Positions 19,720 through 32,034 are shown, counted from the stretch's first letter. The stretch is DNA of 64,000 bases from a cyanobacterium endosymbiont of Rhopalodia gibberula (GCF_003574135.1 NZ_AP018341.1:868001-932000); one strand, 5' to 3'. Translations and numbers: made by a program. The notes: generated by a model not told the origin, from the sequence alone.

Positions 19720-20913
19720 CTATCCCAAAGACTTAGAACTAAGGCTATTTTTTTTCCAGTCAATGGGCAGATGAATTTCTCCTAATAGCATGGGATGTTT
19801 TCCACCTGTTACTTGGGGTAAGTTACCCGAGATACGACAAACAAACCGCCAGTAAGCTAAGACACTAAAAGCAATAGATTCTTTGAAGTCTGTACTAATT
19901 CCGAGAGCATTGGTAGTCAAAATTCGGGAATTAAGTAAGTGTTTTTGTAATCGTTGGGTCAAATATTGATTACGACTTCCTCCACCACATAGTAAAATCT
20001 CATCAATAGGTTTATTAATAAATCGGTGATAGCTATCGGCAATTGAGACGGCTGTTAGTTCTGTGATGGTGGCTAACCAGTCTTCGTTTGTGAGACGATA
20101 CTTTTGTGCGTCTTGCCAACATTGTTCTAGATAAACATAGCTAAATAATTCTCGTCCCGTTGATTTAGGTGGTGGTTGTTGAAAAAATTCTTGTTTTAGC
20201 CATTGTTGGACTAAGAGTTCGCAGGGAGTCCCCTGAGATGCCCATTTACCATTATTATCGTAAGTTTGTCGGCCATTGGTCAGTTTTTGGATAGCTAAAT
20301 CAATTAAGATATTTCCTGGACCTGTATCCCATCCACGAATTTCCTGTTCCCAGTGGGGTTGTTGATGGGGAGGGAGATAAGTAACATTCCCAATTCCCCC
20401 AATGTTTTGAACACAGCGATGGCGGGTAGTATGGCTTAACAAATAGGCGTCAACCTTAGAGACTAAGGGCGCACCTTGTCCTCCAACAGCGATATCAGCC
20501 ACCCGAAAGTTACTAACGGTAGGAATCCCTGTTAAATTTGCAATAACTGCTCCTCGCCCCAATTGCACACTATATCCCAATTCAGTTTCTTTGTTACCCT
20601 CCTGAAGGGGTCGGTGAAAAACAGTTTGTCCATGAGATCCAATTAATTCCACTTGGGGATGGCTTTCTTGAATTATTTTGGCGGCTTGGGCGAAACAATA
20701 GGCGATTGAATCATCTAATCGGGCAAATTCTTCAACAGAAATTGGTTTTCCTCCACAAACTTCTATTATTTGAGATCTGAGACTTTTGGGATAGGGATAA
20801 ATTTCTCCTGAAAGTAAATTAATTTTTAAGTCTAGTTTTGTTCCGGTAATTTCGACTAGAGCAGCATCAATTCCATCAACAGATGTACCACTCATTAAAC
20901 CAATGCAATACAT
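19720..20913 (-). CDS. anmK: Anhydro-N-acetylmuramic acid kinase
   Basis: Cytosolic enzyme that opens and phosphorylates 1,6-anhydro-MurNAc released from peptidoglycan, returning it to cell-wall or sugar metabolism. The protein shows the N-terminal [19 protein letters not shown] motif, [12 protein letters not shown] (about 92-103), [14 protein letters not shown] and [16 protein letters not shown] (about 308-323), the ATP-binding and sugar-binding parts of the sugar-kinase fold. The start is set at the ATG at 20913 because AGGAG lies seven bases upstream; a longer in-frame TTG start at 20934 would place that ribosome site inside the gene. At 397 residues it is slightly longer than most, with a C-terminal tail after EIHLP. 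Confidence 0.94.
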   Translation of the reverse strand: MYCIGLMSGTSVDGIDAALVEITGTKLDLKINLLSGEIYPYPKSLRSQIIEVCGGKPISVEEFARLDDSIAYCFAQAAKIIQESHPQVELIGSHGQTVFHRPLQEGNKETELGYSVQLGRGAVIANLTGIPTVSNFRVADIAVGGQGAPLVSKVDAYLLSHTTRHRCVQNIGGIGNVTYLPPHQQPHWEQEIRGWDTGPGNILIDLAIQKLTNGRQTYDNNGKWASQGTPCELLVQQWLKQEFFQQPPPKSTGRELFSYVYLEQCWQDAQKYRLTNEDWLATITELTAVSIADSYHRFINKPIDEILLCGGGSRNQYLTQRLQKHLLNSRILTTNALGISTDFKESIAFSVLAYWRFVCRISGNLPQVTGGKHPMLLGEIHLPIDWKKNSLSSKSLG

Positions 20914-20934
20914 AATCTTGCTCCTAATTTTCAA

Positions 20935-22958
20935 AAAGTTTAGTCAATTGATTTTTTTTGAAGTTCTCTAATGGTGTTTTCAAAAATTGGATTACCTTAT
21001 TTAGATAATTGATGATAACCATCCGCTGTCTTATCATAAAAATAATAAACAAGTTTATTTATCATGATATCAAAAATGTCTTGTATAGAAAAATTATCTG
21101 AAATTTCATTGGTTTTATTAAGACGCTTAAAAGTTTATAAAATAAATACTTTTGGTTTTCCCGTAAAAACAACTAGTGTTTTTATAAAAAAATAATTATC
21201 TTGATAAGTAAATTAAATTTACTTCTTCTATTAGAGAGAAATTTATAGAATCTATATTCTATTGTATTTGATAATCTATTTTTAATTTTATTAAAATTAA
21301 ATTTTATGCACAAATAAGAATGTAAGAGAAAGATTTTATTTTCAGATAAAGACTTACTATAAACTATTTTTAGCACGTAAATTAATAGTATTCAAGTATA
21401 TTGTTTCTTAAATTAAGATATATCAAGTTTAATGTTTTTACTTGACTTATACTGATGATATCAAATATTTAGATCAGCTTAATAAATAAGATTCTAATAT
21501 TAGAAATATTTACTATATATAGACTTATAGTTATTATTTTTTTGCTGATAAAGTTTATCAAGATAATGAATTAAATATTAGAGATTAATTGTAAAAACAA
21601 ATTAATCTATTTATCTTAAAATTAATTATAAAAAAGATTTTTTTTAAAAAATTTCAGTCAAGAGTTGATCTGGGTCAAGAATCATACAAAATATTTTGAA
21701 AAGTTTAAAATAAAAATTTTTGAATAAAAATAATACCAAAGATTGAAATCAAAGTTGACAGATAGAATATTTAAGATATTCGAAGGGTTTATAATTGATA
21801 CAATTACTCTAATAAAAAAGATAAAAATATCATAAATTGTTAGTAAATTAACATCAAAAAGTAGTTAAAAAAGTTTATAAAATATAACTAATTTATTTAT
21901 GCCATAAGTTATTAATTAATCAAATAATTAAAGAAAAAATTTTAATATTAAAATCTCAATATAAAAATTAAAAAGTATTAGGATACTAGTCAAAGATAAA
22001 AATATTTTTACTTAAAATAATGGCAAATATATTTTGTATAAAAATAAAAAGTAAAATTAAACCAGATATGTAAAACGTCACAATATCATTTTCCTTAAAA
22101 AGAAATTAATTATAAAGAGAAATTTGAGATAAGGACTTAGACTAGGTATCAGAACTATAAAGATTAACTAATTGGCGTTAAAAATTATATTAATTGTACT
22201 TAAAAAGCAATAAAATAATTATATCTTTAGAGAATAATTATTCATTCTTATTAAGAAAAAATCTAAGAAACAGTAGAAGGTATTAACAATAAATCGAGGT
22301 TAATTAAAATAAGAACTTATGGACTCAGCAATGTCGTCAATTTTCACGGCTAAAATCTTTTAAATTAGTATTTATTTAGTTAAATCTACATTCTAAGTTT
22401 AAAATAAACAATCTTTGTAAGAGGAGAATATAAAATCAAGAATTTAACCATAATTTTGTCTGGGAAATTCAGTGAATATCTAAGTTGGATAGTGATCAAG
22501 TAAATATTATCACTTTTATTCAAAAAAAACAGAGAACATGGTCTCTACTCTTAAGAAGTTATTAATGAATGAACCCCTAATCAAAATTAAACTACACTTA
22601 CAACAATTAATACTTTTAATTAATCTTTAGAATTATTGCAGGAAGATTATCAAAATTTTTATTTGTTTGACTGTAATGTAACTATGTGCAAATTAGATAG
22701 TTTAGAAAGAAAGAAAAAAATATACTAATTTAATTATTAAAAACAACTATAGAGTTAATAATTAAGATTATATTTAAGTTATTGACAATAAGTAGTTACG
22801 GTTCTTTCTTTCATAAGAAGAAAAATAAGTTTTGATTTGTGAAAAAACAGTATAATATCTAACTTAAAAGTTATAATAATTAGGAATCAACTTTGACAAT
22901 ATCCAAAACAAAAAATCAATTCATATTTAGAAATTGATCTTCTTAATAAGACTTAATC
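20935..22958. other. Two-kilobase AT-rich spacer
   Basis: No gene and no readable coding debris on either strand. The only long open stretch, at 21182-21376 on minus, is lysine/asparagine/phenylalanine-rich, as expected from AT-rich DNA, and matches nothing known. It is the emptiest part of the window, and its size suggests complete erosion of one or two former genes. Confidence 0.65.
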
Positions 22959-23846
22959 TTAATCAAGTAAAGGCAACAACAAAGTTACAAAATAATAAAC
23001 TAAAGGAGCGGTAAAAACATAACTATCAGTGCGATCTAAAATACCTCCATGACCAGGAATTAATTGACCTGAATCTTTTACCCCTGCATCTCGTTTCATC
23101 ATTGATTCAGTCAAGTCACCTAATAAGCTAACAATACCGATTAATATCCCTAACAAGAGTCCAGTTAAATACCCATAGGGCCAAGTTAAATACCAAGCTC
23201 CTAATTCAGCAACGATAATACTCCCTAAGAGTCCAAAAATTGCTCCTTCAACTGTTTTTTTAGGACTAATATCGGACAAACGCGTTTTCCCTAACCATTT
23301 TCCCATAATATAAGCTCCAATATCTGCCGCCCAAATACAGCCAAAGGCAATAAAAGTCACCATTAACGTAGGGGGAAACAGGTTAGGTTCAGTCCATGAT
23401 TTAGGCCAAAATCCCATTAATGAGAAATTATTACTAGCAATATTTACCGTGGGAACTGTATTGGCAAACCCGACCCGTAATCTTATCCAGTAACTAGGTA
23501 GATATCCCCCATAAAATAACCCTAAGATAGAGGTTGAGATATCGGCAATGGTGGCTAGTTTAGATTGAAATAACAAGTAAAAACAAATTAAAGCCCCTGT
23601 CAAAGGAAATAGGGCATCGGTGAGAGGGGGAGCAACAGCAGCAGTGATTAGTAATACTTGAGAGACTACTAAGGTGGTTTTAGCGGCAGGGACAATACCT
23701 TTTGCCCAGACTAATTGAAAATATTCTAGTTGTCCTAAAAAAACAATTAGGCAAAGTCCTAGGGTGAAATACCACCCTCCAACGATGAGCATGGTCAAGG
23801 CGAGGGCAATGGTGACAATAGTACTGATAATCCGAGTCCAAGGCAT
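22959..23846 (-). CDS. cdsA: Phosphatidate cytidylyltransferase
   Basis: Inner-membrane enzyme making CDP-diacylglycerol from CTP and phosphatidic acid, the branch point of phospholipid synthesis. The 295-residue protein has about seven to eight hydrophobic segments. Family motifs near the C-terminus are ISPKKTVEGAIFGLLGS (about 193-209) and the signature GDLTESMMKRDAGVKDSG followed by PGHGGILDRTDS (about 243-275), with the acidic metal ligands present. Length is normal. It is last in a same-strand series tgt-cbiT-cdsA, but 170 bp separate it from cbiT. Confidence 0.95.
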   Translation of the reverse strand: MPWTRIISTIVTIALALTMLIVGGWYFTLGLCLIVFLGQLEYFQLVWAKGIVPAAKTTLVVSQVLLITAAVAPPLTDALFPLTGALICFYLLFQSKLATIADISTSILGLFYGGYLPSYWIRLRVGFANTVPTVNIASNNFSLMGFWPKSWTEPNLFPPTLMVTFIAFGCIWAADIGAYIMGKWLGKTRLSDISPKKTVEGAIFGLLGSIIVAELGAWYLTWPYGYLTGLLLGILIGIVSLLGDLTESMMKRDAGVKDSGQLIPGHGGILDRTDSYVFTAPLVYYFVTLLLPLLD

Positions 23847-24022
23847 AAGCTAGAGTGACATTTAGGTGAAAAGATCAAGAAATTCTTATAAGGGAAAAAC
23901 AAATGTCTACGAAAAATTAACAAGTTATCTTATCTCTAATCGTGTAAATCTTCTGAGGATGAAAGCAGCTTAACTTGAATTATAGAAAATGTTTTCACGT
24001 TGCCGACTTCTTCAATTAGAAA

Positions 24023-24613
24023 TTAAAACTTTTCTCCACTCAGAATAAAACTAGGATCAACAGCAGCAAAAACTTGATGAAGTCCTCTAGTCTCTAGACG
24101 ATTTACCCCTGATTGAACAACTTCTATGTTACGCGCTTGTAGTGAGGCTAACCCTTCGGAAATTAAATACAGGGTTTCTAGATTACTTGCGGTGGCTATT
24201 AACCTACCTTCAGGCTTTAAAAATTGCCAAGCTTCTGTCACGATGTTTTTAATTGGCTGGCCCCCTTCGATACAAATGCAGTCAGGTAAGGGTTGCAATT
24301 GGTCGAAACATTCAGGAGCACTGTCTTCAAAAATCGTGACATTTTTAACTCCAAAGCGATCACAATTATTGCGGATTAGTTTTACCACGTCTTCGTCTCG
24401 TTCGACAGCAATAATAGTACTTTCAGGACATAGCAAACCAATTTCTACAGGAATTGTACCTGTTCCTGCACCGATATCCCAGAGAATTGAGTTGGCATTC
24501 AATCGTAGAGCAGAAATTAATAATAGACGAACTTCGCGTTTACTTAGGGGAATTCCCGGAAAGCATTCAAAAAGATGATCCGGAATGCCAGGAGTTTTGT
24601 GAGGCCAAAGCAT
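24023..24613 (-). CDS. cbiT: Precorrin decarboxylating methyltransferase, CbiT subunit
   Basis: SAM-dependent methyltransferase adding the C15 methyl group and decarboxylating the corrin precursor in B12 synthesis. The 196-residue protein carries the PGIPLSKREVRLLLIS opening, the SAM motif LWDIGAGTGTIPVEI (about 45-59), the acidic AVERDEDVV strand and CICIEGGQPIKNI. The start is placed at the ATG at 24613, giving MLWPHKTPGIPD, the usual N-terminus of cyanobacterial CbiT. A longer frame to 24697 would add a hydrophobic, cysteine-rich leader not expected in a cytosolic enzyme. It lies 95 bp after tgt. Confidence 0.9.
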   Translation of the reverse strand: MLWPHKTPGIPDHLFECFPGIPLSKREVRLLLISALRLNANSILWDIGAGTGTIPVEIGLLCPESTIIAVERDEDVVKLIRNNCDRFGVKNVTIFEDSAPECFDQLQPLPDCICIEGGQPIKNIVTEAWQFLKPEGRLIATASNLETLYLISEGLASLQARNIEVVQSGVNRLETRGLHQVFAAVDPSFILSGEKF

Positions 24614-24708
24614 AAGACAGCAATATAATTTGACAATGATAATCAATTCTATTATCGGAGAGAATGGGCAATCATAAACACTAAAATAGTGTCTCATTTT
24701 TTAAGCTT

Positions 24709-25878
<1,170 letters not shown>

Positions 25879-25974
25879 TCAATAGTTTTCGATAAAAATA
25901 ATTTATCAAGAGTTTTCTGAGCAAGCCTTCTAAGAACTCAATCAGAAAAAAATTATCTTCGAGCAAAAAGAGTA

Positions 25975-26335
25975 GAAGGTGAATGCGGTACGCAAAACAC
26001 AAACTCAAATACTATTATTGTCATTATTACCGTCGAGAATGAAGTAATTTTTAGAGATAAGCTAGGGTATTTTTGTCTTAAAACGATATTGAGTTTCCAC
26101 AATATAGTTAGTATTTCAATTAGGAACTGCTAAGTTTCCTGTTACAGCATTGATACTATGACTATTCCCTAAATTATCTAAACCCTGCGCTCTAGCCAGA
26201 GCATAAGCTCCCCAAGTAGAGAACTTAAATATTAATCTGTCAGTCTTCTGTAAGATAACAGGCGCACCCCAAAAAGGAGAGCTGACGATTTCTTAGCTAG
26301 TTTCAATATTAGTTATCTAAATCATATAAGACTCC
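25975..26335 (-). pseudogene. C-terminal stump of a second OprB-type porin
   Basis: The minus strand reads WGAYALARAQGLDNLGNS, then INAVTGNLAVPN-stop-NTNYIVETQYR, and ends NDNNSIWVCVLRTAF. Each part matches the end of the intact porin next door (GLGRAQGLDENGNS; VPDQDTPYIIEAQYQ; NDNNSIWVGALRTTF). The order is kept, but there is at least one stop and a large internal deletion, and everything upstream of about 26335 is unreadable. It was a tandem paralogue in the same orientation. Confidence 0.88.
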
Positions 26336-26569
26336 CTTAATTATATTGTCGCCAGTTAATTATCTTTTGAGTAAGTAGATAGCCTTAAATAAACTTTTTT
26401 AAAAAATTATTTTATATTTCTACATTTAAGTAGAGATAGTTAATTTTATGTTGTTTTCATTTACTTTTTTATAGTAATTTATATAAGCAACACTTAATTC
26501 AAATATATTACCTAAATTTTTGTCAACTTTTTTAAATTATTTCTTTCTATTAACCCCTATTAAGGACTA

Positions 26570-26606
26570 AAATAGTAAAAAATATACTTTATATTTTTTA
26601 CTATTT
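26570..26606. repeat. Perfect 17-bp inverted repeat, 3-nt loop
   Basis: AAATAGTAAAAAATATA (26570-26586) is exactly complementary to 26590-26606 around CTT. It is almost pure AT, so it would form a hairpin of moderate strength. No gene lies near enough to need a terminator here. Confidence 0.75.
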
Positions 26607-28096
26607 AAAATCTCATAATAAAAACTATTTATATATTTTATATTATTGTTGATAACAATTAGAATTCGCATTTTTTTTACTGTATTTCTATGTAAATATA
26701 AATATTCACTTAAAGTATTAAAATTTTTATAAAAATATTTTTAATCTTTATTTAAAAAAATTATTAATAGTAATATATTCTTATTTTTTTTATTTATTAA
26801 ACAATTTATATTCTTGTATTTAAACAAAAATATCTTTGCTTTTATTTTGGTTTTAGAGGAAGTTTTTGGGTCGCGAGTCGACTTTTATAGTTCTTGCTCT
26901 TCTAGTTGAGATAAACTAAGATCTAAGTACTTAGATATAAATATATTAATAGAGTTAGCTATAAGAACTCTAAATGACCGATGTCATCTCCTCGTTGAAG
27001 GGTTTTTCTAAGGTCTAAGTAAAAAAATACTTCATTTTAGTCAAGTTAAGCTCAAAGAATTTCTCAAAAAACAAAAGATAGAGCTAGTACGACGCAATTG
27101 TTAGTAATGGATTGGAAGTTGAAAGATAGAGAAAATTACCATTTATTTAAAATGAGCTTATTATACAATTCACACAATAATCCATCGATGAAATAAAATT
27201 AAGTTCATAGGCAGTAAGAGATACTTCGCGAAGCCGTAGAAAAAATCTATTTAAAATATCTAGATTAATTAGACTTTTATCTGTGATCAACATTAATTTA
27301 GTTAATCTAAAATAGAAGAATAAAAAAAAATTGAATAGACTCAGAAAAAATATGCAGTCTATTAGAGGTAGGAAAAGTATAAAATTAAAAACAGATAGTA
27401 AAAAGTTAAAGTTTTGACTAAATTTGTAATGTAAAAGTTACAAATATAAAGATATAGTTTAATTTTCAGTAATAAAATTACAAGAATTAACAATTACTAT
27501 ATGGGTAATATCCATTGTGGTATATTTTTTTATGAAATAAAATCATGCTAGATCCAGCATTCTAACTTAATTTAAAGTTATCAGTTTAACGAACAAAATC
27601 CTATCTTAAATAAGATGGGATTGGTTTGATTCATTAAAAAATAGTTCAGCTATTAACTCGTATTTATTTAAGTTAAATTTTCAATAAACTTCATCACAAT
27701 AATAAATTAAATATTAGAGATTTACTTAGAGTATAGAAAGTCATTTCTTTTAAAAAGAAAGAATTACCACATGAGATACCATTAATTTAGTAACGAATTT
27801 ACAATGGTGACAAATTCATAGAAAAGTTAAAACCTTATCTAATTAAGTTAAAAATTAGTGTCAAATTCTGGCTAACTGATGTATCTATCAGTTCTGAGTT
27901 TTGTTTGTTTATGTTTGACTACTTAGCAATTGCCCTGTCTTTTATATTTAATTACTTTTCTATTTTTCAGCTCACTTATTGAGCAGTTTATTCTAATTTA
28001 ATAAGCTTAAAAAGAGATTATTTTAAAAAAATGTTAGTCAAAAAATCCCTAATTCGGAGATAATGATCGCTAAACTAGGGAAATAATCGAAATCTG

Positions 28097-28123
28097 ATCC
28101 AAATTAGATTAACTAAATTGGAT
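28097..28123 (-). terminator. Hairpin just after the porin gene
   Basis: ATCCAAATTAG (28097-28107) pairs with CTAAATTGGAT (28113-28123), 11 bp with one mismatch and a 5-nt loop, starting 10 bp past the porin stop codon. The following U-run is weak (CAGATTTCGATT). Its position suggests mRNA 3'-end formation or protection. Confidence 0.45.
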
Positions 28124-28132
28124 TAACTGAGT

Positions 28133-29881
28133 TTAGAATTTGAAGGTGGTTCGTAAAGCTCCAACCCAAATACTGTTATTGTCATTATTGCCCCCAGGTT
28201 GAAGAACAACATAGAAACCAGGAGTTAGCAAAATGTTTTTGGTGAGGGGGTATTGATATTGAGCTTCAATAATGTAGGGAGTATCTTGGTCAGGAACTTG
28301 CAAATCTCCAGTAATGGCATCAACCCTTTGTGTATGAGTAAGAGCACCACCGGCAAGGGAAAGAATAGCTCCTTCCCTAAATACGTCGACGACGTTAAGG
28401 GCTGCCATCCAGGACCACAAGTCGGCACCAAAACCGCGACGACTGTTTCCATTTTCGTCAAGCCCTTGGGCGCGCCCTAATCCATAACCTACCCAACCGG
28501 TGAGGTTGAACATATGATTGATACGCCAGTTACCGTTTGCTCCGTAAGCATCAAGAATTGTCGGAGTCCCCAAGAAAGGATCACTAGCTAGTCCGCTACC
28601 GGTGCTAGAAGTCAAGTTGACATGATCCCCTTTGTAGTAAGTGTGTAGGTAGTGGAAGTTGAAGGCAAGATTGTCAGTTGGATACAATCCAAGTTGACCT
28701 CCTGCGCTGAAGTTACCATTAAATAAACCGCTTCCTAGTTCAGGATTAGCACCGTCATTATTAGGGGTCAAATAAAGCCCACGAACGGTGAACATATCAT
28801 TGAATTCATAGGTAAAACCGGCACCAATACCTTCTTCACCCCGCATGGTTATAGGATCACGACGGATAAATCGTGACAATGCCCCAGTCCCCGAACTTTT
28901 TAGGAATGGGTTTCCTTCATCAAAAATATCATCTATATCTAGGGAGTTACCTCCAACATAACCAGTGAAGTTACCGATGGGAAAACGGTAATATAAGTTG
29001 TCAATTTGAAGATCAGCATCACTGTTAACATCGTGTCCTAACCGTGCCATGTTAGTCCCTGTGGCACGACTTAAGTTAAAGAGAGTTCCTGCTTCAAGAC
29101 GAGTAGTTAGTCTATCCTTTCCGTTAAAACTAGCATCTAAGTTGAGACGAGCTCGATAACCAAAAGTCGCGTTATCGTCAATACGTCGCCGTGCGTCTGT
29201 GAATCTACCGTTTTGCAAGTCTTGGTTAAACTCGTCTTGCTCACGAGCGTCTAAAGCCCGTTCCCCTGATGCAGAGGAGATAGTAAATAGTACTTCCCCT
29301 TTCAACTTAGTAGTAGTGGAAAACTGATGATTTTCGAGGAAAGCCATCCTACGTTCGAGGTTATCGACCCGTGCGCCTAAGACAATTAATTCCTGTTCAA
29401 ATTCGTGGGCTAATCGCTTAAGTTTTTCGATGTCTTCTCGTAAAACAGCAACGTTTTCCTGTAAGAGTCGTTCAATGGTATTCAAACAAGCATTTAAGCC
29501 TGCTGCAAATTCCCAACGACTGGCAGCCCGGTCACCTCGGAGAGTTCGATCAGGATACCCGACAATACAACCATAGCGTTCAACCAGATTTGATAGAACT
29601 TCATAAGTCCAGTCAGTAGGAGATATATCCCGTAATTCTGAAACGTTAGTAACTTGAAAAGTAGAAGTACCAGATTTCCGCTTAAAGGTACTAGGATTAA
29701 CGTAATTTCCCAATTGGGGACGATTCCGTAGAATCCCTAAAGCTTCTGTCGAGTTTATTATATCGGGGTTAGCTGCTTCTATCTCTGTTTTGGGAGATGC
29801 GATCACCCCTTGAGCAACTAAACATAGAATTCCCAAGACCCCTGAGGTTGCTTTGAGTATTTGACTAAAGAATCGTGACAT
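28133..29881 (-). CDS. SLH-domain OprB-family outer-membrane porin
   Basis: Major cyanobacterial-type porin, 582 residues. It starts with a signal peptide (about 1-28, cut near QGVIAS). An SLH domain follows (about 77-135: DISPTDWTYEVLSNLVERYG, RGDRAASRWEFAAGLNACL) that anchors the protein to peptidoglycan-linked polymer, then a coiled-coil neck (about 135-180) and an OprB beta-barrel ending in aromatic FKF, the outer-membrane insertion signal. It probably passes small solutes and, in an endosymbiont, would be a main route for exchange. A dead paralogue lies downstream at 25975-26335, so this copy may now carry the whole load. A 243-bp leader with long T/A runs precedes it. Confidence 0.92.
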   Translation of the reverse strand: MSRFFSQILKATSGVLGILCLVAQGVIASPKTEIEAANPDIINSTEALGILRNRPQLGNYVNPSTFKRKSGTSTFQVTNVSELRDISPTDWTYEVLSNLVERYGCIVGYPDRTLRGDRAASRWEFAAGLNACLNTIERLLQENVAVLREDIEKLKRLAHEFEQELIVLGARVDNLERRMAFLENHQFSTTTKLKGEVLFTISSASGERALDAREQDEFNQDLQNGRFTDARRRIDDNATFGYRARLNLDASFNGKDRLTTRLEAGTLFNLSRATGTNMARLGHDVNSDADLQIDNLYYRFPIGNFTGYVGGNSLDIDDIFDEGNPFLKSSGTGALSRFIRRDPITMRGEEGIGAGFTYEFNDMFTVRGLYLTPNNDGANPELGSGLFNGNFSAGGQLGLYPTDNLAFNFHYLHTYYKGDHVNLTSSTGSGLASDPFLGTPTILDAYGANGNWRINHMFNLTGWVGYGLGRAQGLDENGNSRRGFGADLWSWMAALNVVDVFREGAILSLAGGALTHTQRVDAITGDLQVPDQDTPYIIEAQYQYPLTKNILLTPGFYVVLQPGGNNDNNSIWVGALRTTFKF

Positions 29882-30124
29882 TGGGAATAGTCCTCACACC
29901 TGAAATAAGAAGTATCAAAACCACCGAGTCTATATAGTGTTCTTTAATACTCAGTTGATCTTATTTTCAACTTCTAATCTAACAGACAAATTATACAAGA
30001 TAGATCAAAGTCTGGGCGAAAATCAGCTAAGTTTTACCAAAAATTATTGTAAAACAACGAGCACAAAAGTTTGGGAGCTTTTTTTTTAAAAAAAAAATGA
30101 CAATTTGATGAATAATCTATCTCT

Positions 30125-30781
30125 CTATCCAGTAACGATATAAGAAACTCTTTGAGCAATATTGGTGGAATGATCTGCCATTCTTTCTAGGTGACGAATG
30201 ACTAAAGCTAATAAAAGAAACGGTTCAATGACTTCCTGAACATTTCGTTGACAAGCTAAAGTTTGATAAAGTTTTTCGTAGGTGTCATCTACTGTATCGT
30301 CAAGTCGTTTAACTTGTTGTCCAGCATTGGAATCAAGTTCTACTAAGGCAACTAAGCTCGTCCCTAGCATTATTTGAGCATGATGGGACATGGCTGCAGC
30401 TTCCTTCATAATAGGATGGGGGGGATAAGAAAACAATCTTACAGCTATTTTTGCTAAATCTTTGGCATAATACCCAATTCTTTCCAAGTCTATTAACTGC
30501 ATGAAGGCGCTTACAAGACGTAAGTCTTGGGCTACAGGGGACTGTAGTGTCATTAAGGTAGCGAAATCGAGCTCTATCTGTCGATAGTAGTGATCAACTT
30601 GTCGGTTAATTTCAGTGATTTTGCTAACTGCATCTAGATTCTGATTAAATAGAGCTTGATGACTAAGGCGGCAGGATTCTTCTACTAAAGTCCCCATTCG
30701 TAATACTTCTTGTTTTAGTCGTTTGAGACATCGTTCAAAGTGAGTGCGTTGAGGGTGACCATTATAATACGATAGGTTCAC
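30125..30781 (-). CDS. phoU: PhoU-family phosphate uptake regulator
   Basis: Cytosolic metal-binding helical-bundle protein that damps the Pho regulon and the Pst phosphate transporter. The body shows two PhoU repeats, with RTHFERCLKRLKQEVLRMG at the start of the first and LLLALVIRHLERMADHSTNIAQRV at the end of the second. The acidic/E-x-x-x-D metal patches DLERIGYYAKDLAKI and HLERMADHSTNIA are visible. The frame is open to an ATG at 30856, but those extra 25 codons cross a poly-A/T tract (NVFFFLLL) and have no ribosome site. I prefer the GTG at 30781, which gives 218 residues. No pst genes are in the window. Confidence 0.85.
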   Translation of the reverse strand: MNLSYYNGHPQRTHFERCLKRLKQEVLRMGTLVEESCRLSHQALFNQNLDAVSKITEINRQVDHYYRQIELDFATLMTLQSPVAQDLRLVSAFMQLIDLERIGYYAKDLAKIAVRLFSYPPHPIMKEAAAMSHHAQIMLGTSLVALVELDSNAGQQVKRLDDTVDDTYEKLYQTLACQRNVQEVIEPFLLLALVIRHLERMADHSTNIAQRVSYIVTG

Positions 30782-31156
30782 AGCACTTCTTAATAGAAGA
30801 AAAAAAAAGACATTTGAACAACGATTAAAAAGGAGAGCTAACGACGCTCTGCCCATAGTGTGTGATTTTTAGACTATACATCAACTTGTTATCTATACAA
30901 TAGTCATAACGAAAAAATCGATAATTTGGTATTGGTAGGGTTTGATGTCTATCCTAACTATTTTTAGGAAAAATAATTAATCACCACAATCTCATAGAAA
31001 ATTGTCCTTAATTTTGTAATCAATAATCGTTATATATCTCCAATTTTTAATTTTAATTAAAAATAGAATTCGTATTCTAACCTGACTCGTTAACTTGGGT
31101 TAAACCTGTAAATTATAAGAAAACTTAAATTGGCCTCTAGCTTTTTGTAACATCCT
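30782..31156. other. Divergent promoter region of phoU and map
   Basis: About 375 bp, AT-rich, between two divergent genes. It must hold both promoters. I see no clear operator; PHO-box-like direct repeats (CTTAACCT type) are not evident. Confidence 0.4.
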
Positions 31157-31996
31157 ATGAACATCTTGACTAATCTTTCTAAACTCCGAAACAATAACCA
31201 AACGGAACTTCTCCCCTTGAAAATAAGCGGTCAAAGGATAGAAACTAAATCTCCTCAAGAAATTGCTATTATGCGCAAATCATCCCAAATTGTAGCCACG
31301 GTCCTCAAAGAGATTGAGATGCTTGTAGAACCAGGAATGACAACAGAGTACTTAGATAGATATGCTGAACGCAGAATCAAAGAAATGGGAGCAACCCCTA
31401 GTTTCAAAGGGTATCATGGTTTTCCTGCCTCTATCTGTGCTTCTATTAACGAGGAAGTTGTTCATGGTATTCCTAGCTCCGAACGGAAGGTTCATGTTGG
31501 AGATCTACTGAAAGTAGATACAGGAGCCTATTTTCAGGGTTATCATGGGGATTCTTGTATCACTATTGCCGTAGGAAAAATTTCGCCAATAACTTCTCGT
31601 CTAATTCTTGGAGCCCAGGAAGCATTGTATGCCGGAATTTATCAGGTAAAAGCGGGAAATTATTTATTAGATATTGCCAGAGCGATCGAAGATAAGGTAA
31701 AAGAATATGGTTATAGCGTTGTGGAAGATTATACCGGTCATGGGATAGGGCGTAATCTTCATGAGGATCCCTATGTTTTTAATTATTGCACCAAGGAATT
31801 ACCCAACGTTAAATTAAGGGCAGGAATGACCCTAACTATAGAACCGATTGTCAATAAAGGGTCAAAATATACGAGGAAACTGCGTGATCGGTGGACTGTG
31901 GTAACAGTGGATAATTCTCTGTCCGCACAATTCGAACATACGGTACTAGTCACACAGACGGGATATGAAGTCTTTACAGATCGTACTATTGTTTAG
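31157..31996 (+). CDS. map: Methionine aminopeptidase, type I
   Basis: Removes the initiator methionine from new proteins. The 279-residue protein has all five metal ligands of the pita-bread fold: Asp in [10 protein letters not shown], Asp in YHGDSCIT, His in [14 protein letters not shown], Glu in LTIEPI and Glu in [11 protein letters not shown]. The catalytic His in [20 protein letters not shown] is also present. About 30 residues precede the conserved [15 protein letters not shown] start; such extensions occur in cyanobacterial paralogues, and an internal start cannot be excluded. It converges on petH. Confidence 0.95.
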   Translation: MNILTNLSKLRNNNQTELLPLKISGQRIETKSPQEIAIMRKSSQIVATVLKEIEMLVEPGMTTEYLDRYAERRIKEMGATPSFKGYHGFPASICASINEEVVHGIPSSERKVHVGDLLKVDTGAYFQGYHGDSCITIAVGKISPITSRLILGAQEALYAGIYQVKAGNYLLDIARAIEDKVKEYGYSVVEDYTGHGIGRNLHEDPYVFNYCTKELPNVKLRAGMTLTIEPIVNKGSKYTRKLRDRWTVVTVDNSLSAQFEHTVLVTQTGYEVFTDRTIV

Positions 31997-32012
31997 CGTT
32001 CAGCGCCCAGTA

Positions 32013-32034
32013 GGAGTCAACAGTTGTTGACCCC
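32013..32034 (+). terminator. Hairpin after map
   Basis: GTCAAC (32016-32021), loop AGTT, GTTGAC (32026-32031), with flanking GG/CC pairs, 17 bp after the map stop codon. It has only TAAAATATCTT after it, so termination would be weak. It lies between converging genes. Confidence 0.5.

Larger units (their letters stand above)
26336..28132. other. AT-rich spacer between porin stump and porin
   Basis: About 1.8 kb where the rest of the dead porin should lie, with no readable trace of it. It contains several inverted repeats (26570-26606; 27597-27622, a 12-bp stem with one G-T pair; 28097-28123). No gene is supported. Confidence 0.6.

Noticed and set aside
21182-21376. 64-codon frame on the minus strand
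   Set aside because: Lys/Asn/Phe-rich composition expected from AT-rich DNA, no ribosome site, no family match.
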